64,000 nt of DNA from assembly GCA_964343835.1 (NCBI GenBank), contig CAYFKR010000004.1, positions 62,001 to 126,000 on the forward strand. The letters are read 5' to 3'. This DNA comes from CALEMW01 sp964343835. GTDB taxonomy: Bacteria; Krumholzibacteriota; Krumholzibacteriia; LZORAL124-64-63. A program made the translations under genes and the position numbers. Under the pieces are notes generated by a model. It ran no database searches. It saw only the letters and a list, made by a program, of their open reading frames with translations, and was not told where the DNA came from. Shown in pieces: positions 9,225 through 19,300 of this stretch (within the stretch, counting starts at the first letter, position 1; each line of letters opens with the position of its first letter).

Positions 9225-9275
9225 GTCCGTCGGCCCCGGCCCGCGACGAGCCGGAGCCGATCGGCCCCTCCCTCC

Positions 9276-10889
9276 CTACTTGATCGCGATCACCTTCACG
9301 GTCCGCTCCACATCCCCGGCCCGCACCCGCACCAGATACGTCCCCGACGCCTCCGCCTCGAACCGGACCCGATGCTCACCGGCACCGTACGGCCGCCCGC
9401 GCTCGAGCTCGCGCACCAGCCGGCCGCGCGGATCGTAGACGCCCACCGAGACGTCCGCGGCCCGCTCCAGGGTGAAGGAGACGGTGGTGACGGGGTTGAA
9501 CGGGTTGGGGAAGCAGCCCACCGACGTCATGAGGGGTGCGGGAGCGTCGATGGCGGTGCCGGATCCGCCGCCGGCCCCCTCGAGACGACCCAGGTACAGG
9601 CTCCAGTCCGTCAGGGGACCGGTGCCGAAATCCGCACCGGGACCGCAGTAGCCCCAGGCGGCCAGGTCGCCCGAGGGGCCATGGTCCAGGTTCAGGGACT
9701 CGTCGTAGTCGGCGCCGCCGTGGAGGCGGCTGGCGACGTGGGCACCGGAGGCATCGAAGAAGGCGAGGAAGAGGTCGCCCGAGCCGGGGCCGGTCAGCAC
9801 GCCGCCGCCGCAGTCGATGTCGCCGCCCGCGTAGCCTGAGACGGCTACGCCGCCGTTCGCGTCGATGGAGACGCCCTGGCCGTACGCTCCGTCGGGGCAG
9901 CTCAGGCCTTGGCTCCACAGGGCCGTGCCGTTGCCGTCGTGGACCGCGACGAAGGCGTCGCCGGTGCCGCCGGCCAGGGGGCCGCCGCCGAAGTCGACGG
10001 TGCCGGAGTAGCGCCCGGTCAGCGCCGCGCGGCCGTCCGCGGCCACGTCGCAGGAGGCCGTGATCCAGCCCCACTCGTCGAACGATCCGGTGAACAGGTC
10101 GGCCCAGCGGTAGGCGCCCGCCGCGTCGAAGCTCGCCAGGCCCAGGTCCGTGGAGACGGCGGTCAGCAGCCCGCCGCCGAAATCGACGGAACCGCCCACC
10201 GACACCGCCATCGTCAGGTTGCCGGCGGCGTCCAGGCCGCCGCCCACGCAGCGCTGGTCGCCGGATCCCGTCCACAGCGCACTCCACACGTGGGTGCCGT
10301 CGAGGGCCAGGACGCCAGCGGCCAGCTCGGCCATGTCGCCGGCCGGGATGGGACCGCCGCCCAGGTTCACCGTGCCCGACGCGTGGCCGAGGACGGCCAC
10401 CCGACCGCCGACGGCCGAGACCGAGGCGGGCTCGAAGGCGCCGCACAGGCGGCTCCAGGCGTGCGTGCCCGTCGCGTCGAACTTCACCAGGAAGCCCTCG
10501 CCGGACCCCGACAGCAGCCCGCCGCCGAAGTCAACGCCCCCGGACCAGAGGTATCCGGCCACGTACACGGCGCCGGTCGAGTCGGTGGTCACGGCGTAGA
10601 TGGTCATGCCCCCGTCGTTCACCGGCACGATGTGGGTCAGCCAGTCCAGGGCGCCCGTCGCGTCGTAGCGGACGACCGCCATGTCGCTCCAGGTGGTGGG
10701 GGTGATGGGGCCGCCGCCGAAATCCACGTCCTCGTAGAAAATCGCCGCGGCCACGGTGCCGCCCAGGTCGTCGGAGGCCGCCTGGACCTCGTTGCCGACG
10801 GTGCGGAGCCAGGTGGCGTCGCCGGGGGCGGCGAGGAGCGAACCGGCGGTCAGCAGCATCATCAGGATCGTCGTCGCAACGTTCTTCAT
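9276..10889 (-). CDS. secreted repeat protein (SBBP-like) with FlgD-like sorting domain
   Basis: 537 residues. Signal peptide at residues 1-20 (MKNVATTILMMLLTAGSLLA). The body is at least seven imperfect repeats of about 55-60 residues, each with a (V)DFGGG core followed by a hydrophobic strand of the type ALDGTHVWS or FDASGAH. This resembles SBBP/beta-propeller repeats. The last about 80 residues start with PNPFNPVTTVSFTLE and end in VERTVKVIAIK, the FlgD-like/type IX sorting domain. It is therefore probably surface-exposed or released. GGAGGA lies just before ATG 10889. The next gene downstream on this strand has no link. No enzyme motif is visible, so the role is unknown; adhesion or binding is possible. 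Confidence 0.8.
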   Translation of the reverse strand: MKNVATTILMMLLTAGSLLAAPGDATWLRTVGNEVQAASDDLGGTVAAAIFYEDVDFGGGPITPTTWSDMAVVRYDATGALDWLTHIVPVNDGGMTIYAVTTDSTGAVYVAGYLWSGGVDFGGGLLSGSGEGFLVKFDATGTHAWSRLCGAFEPASVSAVGGRVAVLGHASGTVNLGGGPIPAGDMAELAAGVLALDGTHVWSALWTGSGDQRCVGGGLDAAGNLTMAVSVGGSVDFGGGLLTAVSTDLGLASFDAAGAYRWADLFTGSFDEWGWITASCDVAADGRAALTGRYSGTVDFGGGPLAGGTGDAFVAVHDGNGTALWSQGLSCPDGAYGQGVSIDANGGVAVSGYAGGDIDCGGGVLTGPGSGDLFLAFFDASGAHVASRLHGGADYDESLNLDHGPSGDLAAWGYCGPGADFGTGPLTDWSLYLGRLEGAGGGSGTAIDAPAPLMTSVGCFPNPFNPVTTVSFTLERAADVSVGVYDPRGRLVRELERGRPYGAGEHRVRFEAEASGTYLVRVRAGDVERTVKVIAIK

Positions 10890-11019
10890 CTCGTCCTCCA
10901 GCGCCGTCGTTCGACGGCACGTCCGTTCCGTTCGGTGGGGATGTCGCTCGATCCCAATGGCGACACACTGTCCGGGAATCGGACATCATCGATCCGAAAT
11001 ATTAGGAACGGGGAGGTAA
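10890..11019 (-). promoter_or_regulatory. intergenic region with inverted repeats
   Basis: This 130-base gap between two minus-strand genes holds TGTCCG-GAAT-like symmetry (TGTCCGGGAATCGGACA region, about 10969-10986) and CGTCGTTCGACGG near 10904-10916. They may be a terminator of the kinase gene and a leader element of the repeat-protein gene. I could not place a good promoter. Confidence 0.3.
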
Positions 11020-13710
11020 TCAGAGGCCGACGGCGGCCAGGGCGTCGGAGATCTGGCGGTTCTGGAGGGGGGGCAGGTAGCCGCAGGAGAAGGCGTCCTC
11101 GGCGAAGGCGTCGAACAGGGGGCGGGCCTCGTCGGGCCGGCCGTCCGCCACCAGGGCGGCTCCCAGCAGGCATTGGTTCCGGGCCACGAGGCGAGGCAGG
11201 TCGGCCTGTTCCTTCAGGCGTTCGTCGAGGGCGCGACGGGCGGCCCGGCGCGCCTCGGCGCCTCGGCCCTCCGCGAGCATCAGGGACGCCTGGACCGTGG
11301 CCAGCTCGGCGTGCAGCCAGGCCCGGCCGGGGGGGGCGGGAGCGGCGAGCAAGGGGAGGAGTCCGTCCAGGATGTCGAGGGCCTCGGCCGTCCTGCCCGT
11401 CTCGTAGAGGGCCTGGGCCCGGACGGAATGACCGAACGAGGCCATCAGGGTGTCCGGCGCCGTCCCGTCGGCTGCATTCGCCGACTCCATGGCGACCACC
11501 CGGTCGAACCGCGCCAGGGCCTCGTCGAACCGGCCCCGGGCCAGCTCGACCACGCCGGCCTTGATCACCGGGGCGGCCGTGGCCGCGGCGTGGGGGCCGC
11601 TGGCCAGGGTCTGGACGGAGGCGGCACGGTCGAATGCCTCCAGCGCCTCCCCGGGGCGATCGTCGAGAACGAGGACCACGCCGAGGGCCTCCCAGTGCCG
11701 CGCCACGATCCGGGACATGGGGCCGTGGATCCGTTCCAGCAGCTGCCGGTTCCGGTCCAGGAGAGACTCGGCCCGCTCCAGTTCGTCCGGCTGCCGCAGC
11801 GTGAGGGCCAGGTTGAAGGTCACGGTCAGGACGTGGGGATGGATCTCTCCGAGCACCGGCCCCAGGAGTCCCAGGGACCGCTCGAAGTGATCCCGTGCCG
11901 CGACGCGCTCCCCCCTCGCCAGGGCCACGTTGCCCAGGCCGTTGAAGGCGCGGGCCATGCCCAGGGAGTCGGCCGCGCCCACGGCCTGGGCGATGGCGAA
12001 GGCGTGGTCCATGAGCCGGGCGGCCTCGTCGGGATCGCTGGCGAGCAGGACCGAGGCCAGGTCCTGGGATGCGATCCCCACGTCCCGGTGATAGGGCCCG
12101 AAGAGGAAGAGGAGCCGGTCCAGGGATTCGCGCAGCAGGGGCTCGGCGACCTCCGGCCCCTGGGCCGCGGCGACGGCCATGGCCAGCCGGTGGCGCAGGG
12201 CCGCCATGGTCCGCTCGTCGTCGCCCGCCTGCTCGTGATGGTCCACGACATGTTCCATGGCTTCCAGCCATTCGTCCCTGCGGCCGTGGGCCCGGTACAC
12301 GCCCGCGAGGAGCTCCCGGAGCCTGGCCTGCACTTCCGGCTGGTCCTCCAGCCCGTCCACGGATTCGCCCAGCATGGTGAAGAAATCGCCCATGGAGAGG
12401 GTGGCGTCGCCGGTGGTGCTCCCGGGGTCGGAGCGGGTCAGCACCTCCGCGATCACGTTCACCACGGCATCGGCCCGGGCCTGCTCGGCCACGGCCCGGT
12501 CGCGCTCCTCCATCCTGCGCTGCGACTCGGCGGTGACGGCGAAGAGGGCCCAGGCGACGGTGGCCAGCACCGCCAGCGTGGCCGCGGCGGCCCAGCGATG
12601 ACGGGCGAGGGCCTTGCCCGCCCTGTAGGCCAGGGAGTCGCCGCGGGCGGTGACGGGGCGGCCTTCGAGGTACCGGCCGATGTCGTCGCCCAGCTCGCGG
12701 GCCGACTGGTAGCGTCGCTCCGGCTCCTTGCGCAGGGCCATGAGCACGATGGTGTCCAGGTCGCCACGCAGGCGCCGCGCATCCCGGACGGGGAGCCGGC
12801 TCGGGGGCTCGGGTCGGGCGTCCAGGATCGACCGTTCGATGGAGGTCGCCGAGCTCCGGTCCACCTCGAAGGGCCGGTCGTCCGTGAGCAGTTCGTAGAG
12901 AAGCACGCCCAGGGCGTAGACGTCGGTGGCGGTGGTCACGGTGCCGCCGGTCACCTGCTCGGGGGCCGCGTGGGCGGGGCTCAGGACGCGGTCCATGGAG
13001 ACGGTCAGGTCGGCGTCGGTCTCGTCCAGGAGCTTGGCGATGCCGAAGTCCAGCAGCCGTACGTGACCGTCGACCGTGACCAGGATGTTGGCGGGCTTCA
13101 GGTCGCGGTGGACCACCAGGTTGTTGTGGGCGGCCTGCACCGTGTCGCAGACCGTGCGGAAGAGCTCGAGGCGACGGTGCAGGGGGAGGTCGCGGTTGCG
13201 GCACCAGTCGGTGATGGGTTCGCCGTCCACGTACTGCATCACCAGGTACGGCCGGTCGTCGACGGTCACGCCGCCGTCCAGCAGGGCGGCGATGCCGGGG
13301 TGCTGGAGCTGGGCCAGGATCTGCCGCTCGCGCAGGAACCGCTCCGTGGCTCCGCGCCCGGCCAGGCCGGGGCGGATCAGCTTGAAGGCCACGCGGTGCT
13401 CGTACTGGTCGTCGTCGCGCTCGGCCAGGTAGACGTCGCCCATGCCGCCGCGGCCCAGCAGGTCCACGAGGCGGTAGGAACCGATGCTGGTCCCCAGCAG
13501 CGGGTCGGCCGCACCCGCCTCGACGATCAGGCGGTCCTCGAGCCTCATGCGCGTGTCGCCCTCGTGGGCCGCGAGCATGGACACGATCTCGTCGAGCAGC
13601 GCCGTGTCCCCGCCGCACTCGCGCGCGAGGTAGCGCCCCCGCTCGTCGGGAGCGAGATCGAGGGCGGCGTGGAAGACGTCGCCGAGCCTGGACCAGGTGG
13701 GTTCGTGCAC
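11020..13710 (-). CDS. membrane Ser/Thr protein kinase with TPR-like sensor half
   Basis: 896 residues. The kinase domain runs from about 70 to 345: glycine loop LGRGGMGDVYLAE, lysine K110 in VAFKLI, catalytic loop HRDLKPAN (D203), and DFG (D221). A single membrane helix at about 374-392 (WAAAATLAVLATVAWALFAV) separates it from a C-terminal half of helical TPR-like repeats (about 450-896), which would lie on the periplasmic side. This is the Hanks-type kinase layout common in bacteria where an ECF sigma factor gene sits next door, and here that gene ends 84 bases upstream. The start is GTG 13710 with no strong ribosome binding site, so it may be translated from the upstream message. Its target is not known. 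Confidence 0.9.
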   Translation of the reverse strand: MHEPTWSRLGDVFHAALDLAPDERGRYLARECGGDTALLDEIVSMLAAHEGDTRMRLEDRLIVEAGAADPLLGTSIGSYRLVDLLGRGGMGDVYLAERDDDQYEHRVAFKLIRPGLAGRGATERFLRERQILAQLQHPGIAALLDGGVTVDDRPYLVMQYVDGEPITDWCRNRDLPLHRRLELFRTVCDTVQAAHNNLVVHRDLKPANILVTVDGHVRLLDFGIAKLLDETDADLTVSMDRVLSPAHAAPEQVTGGTVTTATDVYALGVLLYELLTDDRPFEVDRSSATSIERSILDARPEPPSRLPVRDARRLRGDLDTIVLMALRKEPERRYQSARELGDDIGRYLEGRPVTARGDSLAYRAGKALARHRWAAAATLAVLATVAWALFAVTAESQRRMEERDRAVAEQARADAVVNVIAEVLTRSDPGSTTGDATLSMGDFFTMLGESVDGLEDQPEVQARLRELLAGVYRAHGRRDEWLEAMEHVVDHHEQAGDDERTMAALRHRLAMAVAAAQGPEVAEPLLRESLDRLLFLFGPYHRDVGIASQDLASVLLASDPDEAARLMDHAFAIAQAVGAADSLGMARAFNGLGNVALARGERVAARDHFERSLGLLGPVLGEIHPHVLTVTFNLALTLRQPDELERAESLLDRNRQLLERIHGPMSRIVARHWEALGVVLVLDDRPGEALEAFDRAASVQTLASGPHAAATAAPVIKAGVVELARGRFDEALARFDRVVAMESANAADGTAPDTLMASFGHSVRAQALYETGRTAEALDILDGLLPLLAAPAPPGRAWLHAELATVQASLMLAEGRGAEARRAARRALDERLKEQADLPRLVARNQCLLGAALVADGRPDEARPLFDAFAEDAFSCGYLPPLQNRQISDALAAVGL

Positions 13711-13794
13711 TGCGTTCCGTTCGTGATGGGGGTGCGGCGGATGCCGGGCGTCAGATCCTATGGCGACGTCGGCCGGTCGGACCGGACATGGAAA

Positions 13795-14391
13795 TCAGTC
13801 GGGCCCCAGGTCGGGCGCCGCGCCCAGTTCCCGGGCCACCTCCTTGCGCAGCCACGCCCGGGCCATGACCCACTCGCGCTGGACGGTCTTGGTGGACACG
13901 CCCAGCAGCTCGGCGGTCTCCTCCACCGACAGCCCGGCATAGAACCGCTGCACGACGACCGTCGCGGCCCGCTCGTCCATCTGCTCGAGGCGTCCGATGG
14001 CCGCGTCCAGGGCCAGGATCTCGTCGCTCTCCTCGATGCTCAGGAAAGGCTCCACGTCGTCCAGGGGGACGGGCCGCTCGCCGCCGCCGCGCTTGGCCCG
14101 GGTGCGGGTGCGGGCGTAGTCCACCAGCACCCGGCGCATGGTCACGGCGGCCACGCCCATGAACTGGGCGCGATCGGCGGCGTTGATGCGGTGGTGGGCG
14201 GAGAGCTTGAGGTACATCTCGTTGACCAGGGCCGTGGGGGCGAGGGTGTGGTCGTCGCGCTCCCCGCGCAGGCGACGGCGGGCCAGGGAGCGCATGTCGT
14301 CATAGAGCAGGCGGACCACGTGGTCCAGGGCGCCGGGATCGCCCTCGGACATGCGGCCCAGCCAGACGGTGATGTCCCCGGCGTCGCCCAT
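13795..14391 (-). CDS. ECF-type RNA polymerase sigma factor, kinase-associated type
   Basis: 198 residues. Region 2 is at about 20-85 (LYDDMRSLARRRL, ALVNEMYLKL) and region 4 at about 135-185, with the helix-turn-helix LSVEETAELLGVSTKTVQREWVMAR. The features RAQFMGVAAVTMRRVLVDYAR and KRGGGERPVPLDD are typical of the Sig-70_X6 / ECF43-type group that is found next to Ser/Thr kinases instead of anti-sigma factors. The ATG at 14391 follows the stop of the alpha-amylase gene by two bases, so the amylase, sigma factor and kinase are very likely one transcript. Its regulon cannot be read from this window; the kinase may phosphorylate it. There is no anti-sigma gene nearby. Confidence 0.92.
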   Translation of the reverse strand: MGDAGDITVWLGRMSEGDPGALDHVVRLLYDDMRSLARRRLRGERDDHTLAPTALVNEMYLKLSAHHRINAADRAQFMGVAAVTMRRVLVDYARTRTRAKRGGGERPVPLDDVEPFLSIEESDEILALDAAIGRLEQMDERAATVVVQRFYAGLSVEETAELLGVSTKTVQREWVMARAWLRKEVARELGAAPDLGPD

Positions 14392-14393
14392 GG

Positions 14394-16253
14394 TCAGTCG
14401 ATCCCCGTCACGCCGTCGTTCCGCAGGAAGAGCACGCCGTCGCTGGCGGGCAGGGTCATCACCAGCTCGCCGCCGGTGACCATCACGTGCTCCCAGGCGC
14501 CCTCTTCGGGGTGCATCCGCATCCACAGGCCGTCGGCGGGGAACTGCACGGGCATCGCGTGGTCCTGGTGGTCGAAGTTCAGGGCCACCACGACCTCCGC
14601 CACCGCGGCCGTCGAGGTGCTGGCGCGCCAGAAGTTGACGGTGTTCTCGGTGTGGTCCGCACCGTCCCCGCGCCACTGCCAGAAGATGTGCTCGGTCCGC
14701 AGGGCGGGAGTGTTCAGCCGCAGGTCGATGAGGTTGCGGTACATGGCGCGCAGGGCCTGGTCGCCGCCGGCGAAGTCGGGCGTGTAGAGGGACGGGCTCT
14801 GGGGACGGTACTCGCCCGAGCCCACCTCCTGCCCGGAGAAGATCATGGGGATGCCCACGCTCGTGAACAGGGACAGGGCGCCCACGCGGGCCTTCTGCAG
14901 GCCGCCAACGGCCTGGGCCTCGGTCGAGCCCACGTTGTCCACGGCCCACACGATGCGGTTCTCGTCGTGGGACTCCAGGTACTTCACGTCGCTGAAGCCG
15001 TCGCCGTTGCTGCCGTTGTACTGGCCGTTGCCGCTCATGACGTTGGCCACGGCCCACATGGGGCGGCAGGCGTAGGAGAAGCAGCCGTAGTCGGGGGTGC
15101 TGTTGCCGCGGGTGGCGAAGCCGTTCTGGGTCAGCACCGTGTTCATGACCTGGTTGTAGTTGTTGCCGCCGCCGGCCCAGCCATCGGTGTGGTTGCCGCC
15201 CCACTGGGCGTCGTAGCCGTGGGTCACGGAGTTGCCCTCGTTCGGATAGCGGAAGTCCTCGCCGATGAGCAGGATGTCCGGCTTGTGGGCCCGCAGCTCG
15301 TCGCGCACGAACTCCCAGGTGGGCCAGCCCTCACCCGACACGTAGTCGAAGCGGAAGCCGTCCACCTTGTAGGTGTCGACCCAGTGGATCAGCGCGTCGC
15401 GGATGTGCTCCTTCAGCGCCGGGTCGCTCCAGTTCAGTTCCACCATGCCCCAGGGGTTCGACTCGGTGGTCGTGAAGTCGTAGGAGCCGCTGAAGGTGTC
15501 GAGCTGGCGCAGGGTCGAGCCGCCCGAGGCGTGGTTGACGACCATGTCCAGCACCACGGCGATGCCCCGGTCATGGCAGGCGTCCACGAACATGGCGAAG
15601 AAGTTGGGCCAGCCGAAGGCGGGGTTCGGGGCGAAGTACAGGGAAGGGTCGTAGCCCCAGCCGTTGTACGACGGCGCGGTGATGGGCATGAGCTCGATGC
15701 AGTTGACGCCCAGGTCCTCCAGGTCCGCCCCGGAGGTCAGGGCTCCCACGGCCCCGGCGAAGGTACCGGTGGCCGACAGCTCGTTCACATTGGCCTCGTA
15801 GATCACCAGGCGCGTGCGGTCGGGGGGCGACGGCAGGTCGCTGATGTCCGGCAGGGCGCGGCCGCGCACGGCGTTGCCCTGGGCAGGATCGCCGGTGGAG
15901 ACGATCTCGTGGGCCCGGGGGTCGGTCAGCCAGGTGTCGGTGCCGCCGGCGTGGAGTACGAACTTGTACTGCTGCAGACCGTCGGGGAGGGTGGTGGTCA
16001 GCCGCCAGGTGTAGCCGTCGGGGTCCAGGGTGAAGGCGGCCCCCGTGTCGTTCACGTTCCAGCCGTTGAACGAACCCGCCAGGGTCACCGAATCCGCGCC
16101 GTAGGCCCGCAGGACGAATGTCTCGTCGGCCTTCTCGGCCGCGTCCGGGGCCGGGCCCGCGGGGGAGGATTCCCCGCCGCATCCGGACATCAGGATCGTC
16201 AGGAAAGCGAGGGACAGGAGCAGGGCATACGATAGCGTGCGTCGGGCGGTCAT
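14394..16253 (-). CDS. lipoprotein GH13 alpha-amylase with N-terminal CBM48
   Basis: 619 residues. Signal peptide with lipobox LTILMSGC (Cys25) gives a lipoprotein. Residues about 45-125 are an AMPK/CBM48 glycogen-binding module (LAGSFNGWNV, YKFVLHAGG). The GH13 barrel follows (about 145-540): region I DMVVNHA, region II GFRFDYVSG (nucleophile D303), region III LLIGEDF (acid/base E332), region IV ESHDENR (D430). All three catalytic carboxylates are present. It should cut alpha-1,4-glucans at the outer-membrane surface or in the periplasm. It is the first gene of an operon with the ECF sigma factor and kinase, which is unusual for a degradative enzyme. A TGTTATCAT element lies 45 bases before the ATG. 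Cyclodextrinase or branching activity cannot be excluded. Confidence 0.9.
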   Translation of the reverse strand: MTARRTLSYALLLSLAFLTILMSGCGGESSPAGPAPDAAEKADETFVLRAYGADSVTLAGSFNGWNVNDTGAAFTLDPDGYTWRLTTTLPDGLQQYKFVLHAGGTDTWLTDPRAHEIVSTGDPAQGNAVRGRALPDISDLPSPPDRTRLVIYEANVNELSATGTFAGAVGALTSGADLEDLGVNCIELMPITAPSYNGWGYDPSLYFAPNPAFGWPNFFAMFVDACHDRGIAVVLDMVVNHASGGSTLRQLDTFSGSYDFTTTESNPWGMVELNWSDPALKEHIRDALIHWVDTYKVDGFRFDYVSGEGWPTWEFVRDELRAHKPDILLIGEDFRYPNEGNSVTHGYDAQWGGNHTDGWAGGGNNYNQVMNTVLTQNGFATRGNSTPDYGCFSYACRPMWAVANVMSGNGQYNGSNGDGFSDVKYLESHDENRIVWAVDNVGSTEAQAVGGLQKARVGALSLFTSVGIPMIFSGQEVGSGEYRPQSPSLYTPDFAGGDQALRAMYRNLIDLRLNTPALRTEHIFWQWRGDGADHTENTVNFWRASTSTAAVAEVVVALNFDHQDHAMPVQFPADGLWMRMHPEEGAWEHVMVTGGELVMTLPASDGVLFLRNDGVTGID

Positions 16254-16298
16254 GGGCTTCCGATCGGTTGCGGTCGGGGGGTTCCGATGTTCGCCCCC

Positions 16299-16307
16299 AT
16301 GATAACA
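16299..16307 (-). promoter_or_regulatory. extended -10 type element TGTTATCAT
   Basis: On the minus strand the sequence reads TGTTATCAT, an extended -10 form (TGnTATnAT). The same nonamer occurs on the minus strand at 34660-34668, upstream of the large surface-protein operon. The -35 region is weak. Confidence 0.45.
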
Positions 16308-16319
16308 TGACTGCCCCCC

Positions 16320-16347
16320 TTGACGCCCCCCCGGTCCGTGCTAATCT
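16320..16347 (+). promoter_or_regulatory. candidate sigma-70 promoter for the five-CBM48 GH13 gene
   Basis: TTGACG (16320-16325), 16-base spacer, TAATCT (16342-16347), with the start codon 40 bases further on. It faces away from the TGTTATCAT element of the divergent amylase operon. Confidence 0.55.
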
Positions 16348-16386
16348 GGCCGGACGTCCAACGATTCCTCAACCGGGAGCCGTCCC

Positions 16387-19300
16387 ATGAAGCGGACCTT
16401 CGTCGCCCTCTGCCTGGCCCTCGCGGCCCTGACCGTCCTTCCCGCCTCCGCCGTGGAGGTCGTGTTCGTTCACGACGCTCCCGGTGCCGGTGAAGTCTAT
16501 CTTTCGGGTTCCTTCAACGGCTGGAACGCCTGGGACCTCGCCATGCAGAAGCAGGGCGGACGCTGGGTGCTGGCCATGGACCTCGCCCCCGGCACGCACC
16601 AGTACAAGTTCGTGGTGGACGGGGCCTGGCGTCAGGACACCCTGAATCCGAACGCGCAGGACGACGGCTACGGCGGCCAGAACTCCGTGGTGACCGTGGC
16701 GGCCGACGCCGCCGGTCCGCTGGCGGCCCACGGCGGTGACGTCTCGGACATCGACGCACCGGCCCCCGCCGCCGCCGCCGCCGCTCCCGCGGGCGGAGCC
16801 GGCACCACCTTCAGCTGCAGCGCCCCCGGCGCGGGCAGCGTGTTCGTGGCCGGCGAGTTCAACAACTGGAACCCGACCAGCGACCGCATGGCCGACGACG
16901 ACGGCGACGGCGTGTTCACCTGCACCCTGGCCCTCGCCGCCGGCCGCTACCAGTACAAGTTCGTAGTGGACGGCAACTGGCTGGCCGACGAGAACGCGGC
17001 CGAGACGGCCGACGACGGCTTCGGCGGCCAGAACTCCGTGGTCGACGTGGCCGTGGGCGCGGCTCCTGCCGCTCCTGCCGGCGGCGCCGCAACCACCGGC
17101 GAAGGCGTGCTCTTCTCCTACGACGCCGGCGGTTCGGTGGGCAGCTGCTACGTGGCCGGCGAGTTCAACGGCTGGAACCCGACCGGCACCCTCATGAGCG
17201 ACGACGACGGCGACGGCGTCTACACCTGTACCGTGCCCCTGGCGGCCGGCACCTACATGTACAAGTTCGTGGTGGACGGCAATTGGCTGCAGGATCCCGC
17301 CAACCCCAACGGCGCCGAGGACGGCTTCGGCGGCCAGAACTCCGTGCTGACGGTGGGCGAGGGCGGCGCCGCGACCGTGGCCGCGACCACCACGACCACC
17401 ACGACCACCGCCCCGGCCGCCACCGGCGGCGGCGACGTGGCCGTGACCTTCCGCTTCACCCCTGTCATCTCGGGCGTGTCTAGCGTGTCGGTGGCCGGCA
17501 GCTTCAACGGCTGGGATCCCGCCGCGAACCCCATGGTCGACGACGACAACGACGGCACCTACGTGGGCGTCGTGAACCTCGCCCGGGGCGAGCACACCTA
17601 CAAGTTCGTTGTGGACGGGGAGTGGCACACCGACCCCAACAATGAGAACGCCGCGGACGACGGCTTCGGCGGACAGAACTCCGTGATCCACGTGCGCGCC
17701 GGCGACACCGCCCTGGACGCCGCCTCCACCACCGCGCCGGGCGCCGGCGCCGTGGGCATGCGCACCGTGCCCTTCTCCTACGCCGCCGGCAAGTCCGCCA
17801 ACGACGTCTTCCTGGCCGGCACCTTCAACGACTGGAGCGACAGCAAGCAGCGCCTTGGCGACGCCGACGGCGACGGCGTGTGGGAGACCACCCTGCTGCT
17901 CCAGCCGGGCTCCTACCAGTACAAGTTCGTGGTGGACGGCAGCTGGCATCACGACCCGAACAATCCCAACGGCACCGACGACGGCTTCGGCGGCCAGAAC
18001 TCCGTGCTCGAGGTGGACGACAGCTTCGCGGCGGTGGCCATCGAGCGCGGCGACGGCCGCGTGTTCACCGACGACCTGGAGCCGGTCTTCGACTACTCCA
18101 CCTGCAATCCCCTGACCGCCACCGAGATCCAGCTCGCCACCCGCTGCCACCTGGACGACGTGGAGGGCGTGGAGCTGGCCTACCGGATCGACGGCGGCGA
18201 CGAGGTCGTGACGCCCATGACGGCCGCCGAGACCGACCCGGCCTACCAGACCTGGCGCGCCACCGTGGAGCTGCCCGGCGCCGACTCGACCCTCGAGTAC
18301 GTCTACCGCTTCCTCGATGGCGGCGAGACGGTGGTCCTGGGTGCCCGCGGCGTGGGCTCCGACGATCCCTACCGCTACAACCGCGAGCTCCTGCCCCCGT
18401 TCACGACCCCCGACTGGGCCAAGGACGGCGTCATCTACCAGATCTTCCCGGAGCGCTTCCGCAACGGCGATCCCTCCAACGACCCCGACTTCAGCGAGTA
18501 CTGGTACCAGGACGCCAACGAACTGCCCTCGAGCGGCAAGACCAACGGCGAGTACTTCCACCTGGTCGACGACTGGTACGACGTGGCCGGCCTCTCGCGC
18601 AGCCCCTACCGCACCGACGGCAAGCCCGACTACTACTCGTTCTACGGCGGCGACATCGCCGGCGTGCGGGAGAAGCTGGACTACCTGAACGACCTGGGCG
18701 TGACGGTGATCTACTTCAACCCCCTGAACCAGGGCATGAGCAACCACAAGTACGACCCGGTGGACTACAACAGCGTGGACCCGCACTTCGCCTCGAAGTA
18801 CGAGTTCAAGGCCTTCGTGCAGGACGCCCACGACCACGGTATCCGCATCGTCGTGGACATGGCCTTCAACCACACCGGCAACTACCACTTCGCCTTCCGC
18901 GACGCCTTCGAGAAGGGCCGCGACTCCGAGTACTGGAGCTGGTACGAGTGGAAGCGCTGGCCCATGCCCGAGGGCCGCCACGTGGACGGCGCCGACTACT
19001 ACGACTGCTGGCGGGGCTTCGGTCTGCACCCCAACCTGAACTGGGACCTGAAGCGCCCCAACAACGCCGAGAACAACATCGCGGACATGGCCGACGCCGA
19101 CCCCAACATGGACGTCGTGAACCACGTGCTGGGCGTGGCCCGCTACTGGCTCGGCGAGTTGGACATCGACGGCTTCCGCCTGGACGTGCCCAACGAGGTG
19201 CCCTTCTGGTTCTGGAAGGAGTTCAACAGGGTCTGCAACGAGGTCAAGCCGGACAGCTGGCTGGTGGGCGAGATCTGGGGCAACGCCGGCAGCTGGATCG

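Noticed and set aside
11173..14787. 1204-codon plus-strand open frame opposite the kinase and sigma factor
   Set aside because: No motif or ribosome binding site; it is antisense to a kinase with every catalytic motif.
17395..17420. Thr-coding ACC/ACG run as a phase-variable microsatellite
   Set aside because: The run is short and mixed in codon use, fits an ordinary linker between CBM48 modules, and a triplet change would not shift the frame.
16453..18021. Regular repeats considered as a CRISPR array
   Set aside because: The units are about 310-350 bases, stay in one reading frame and encode CBM48 modules.
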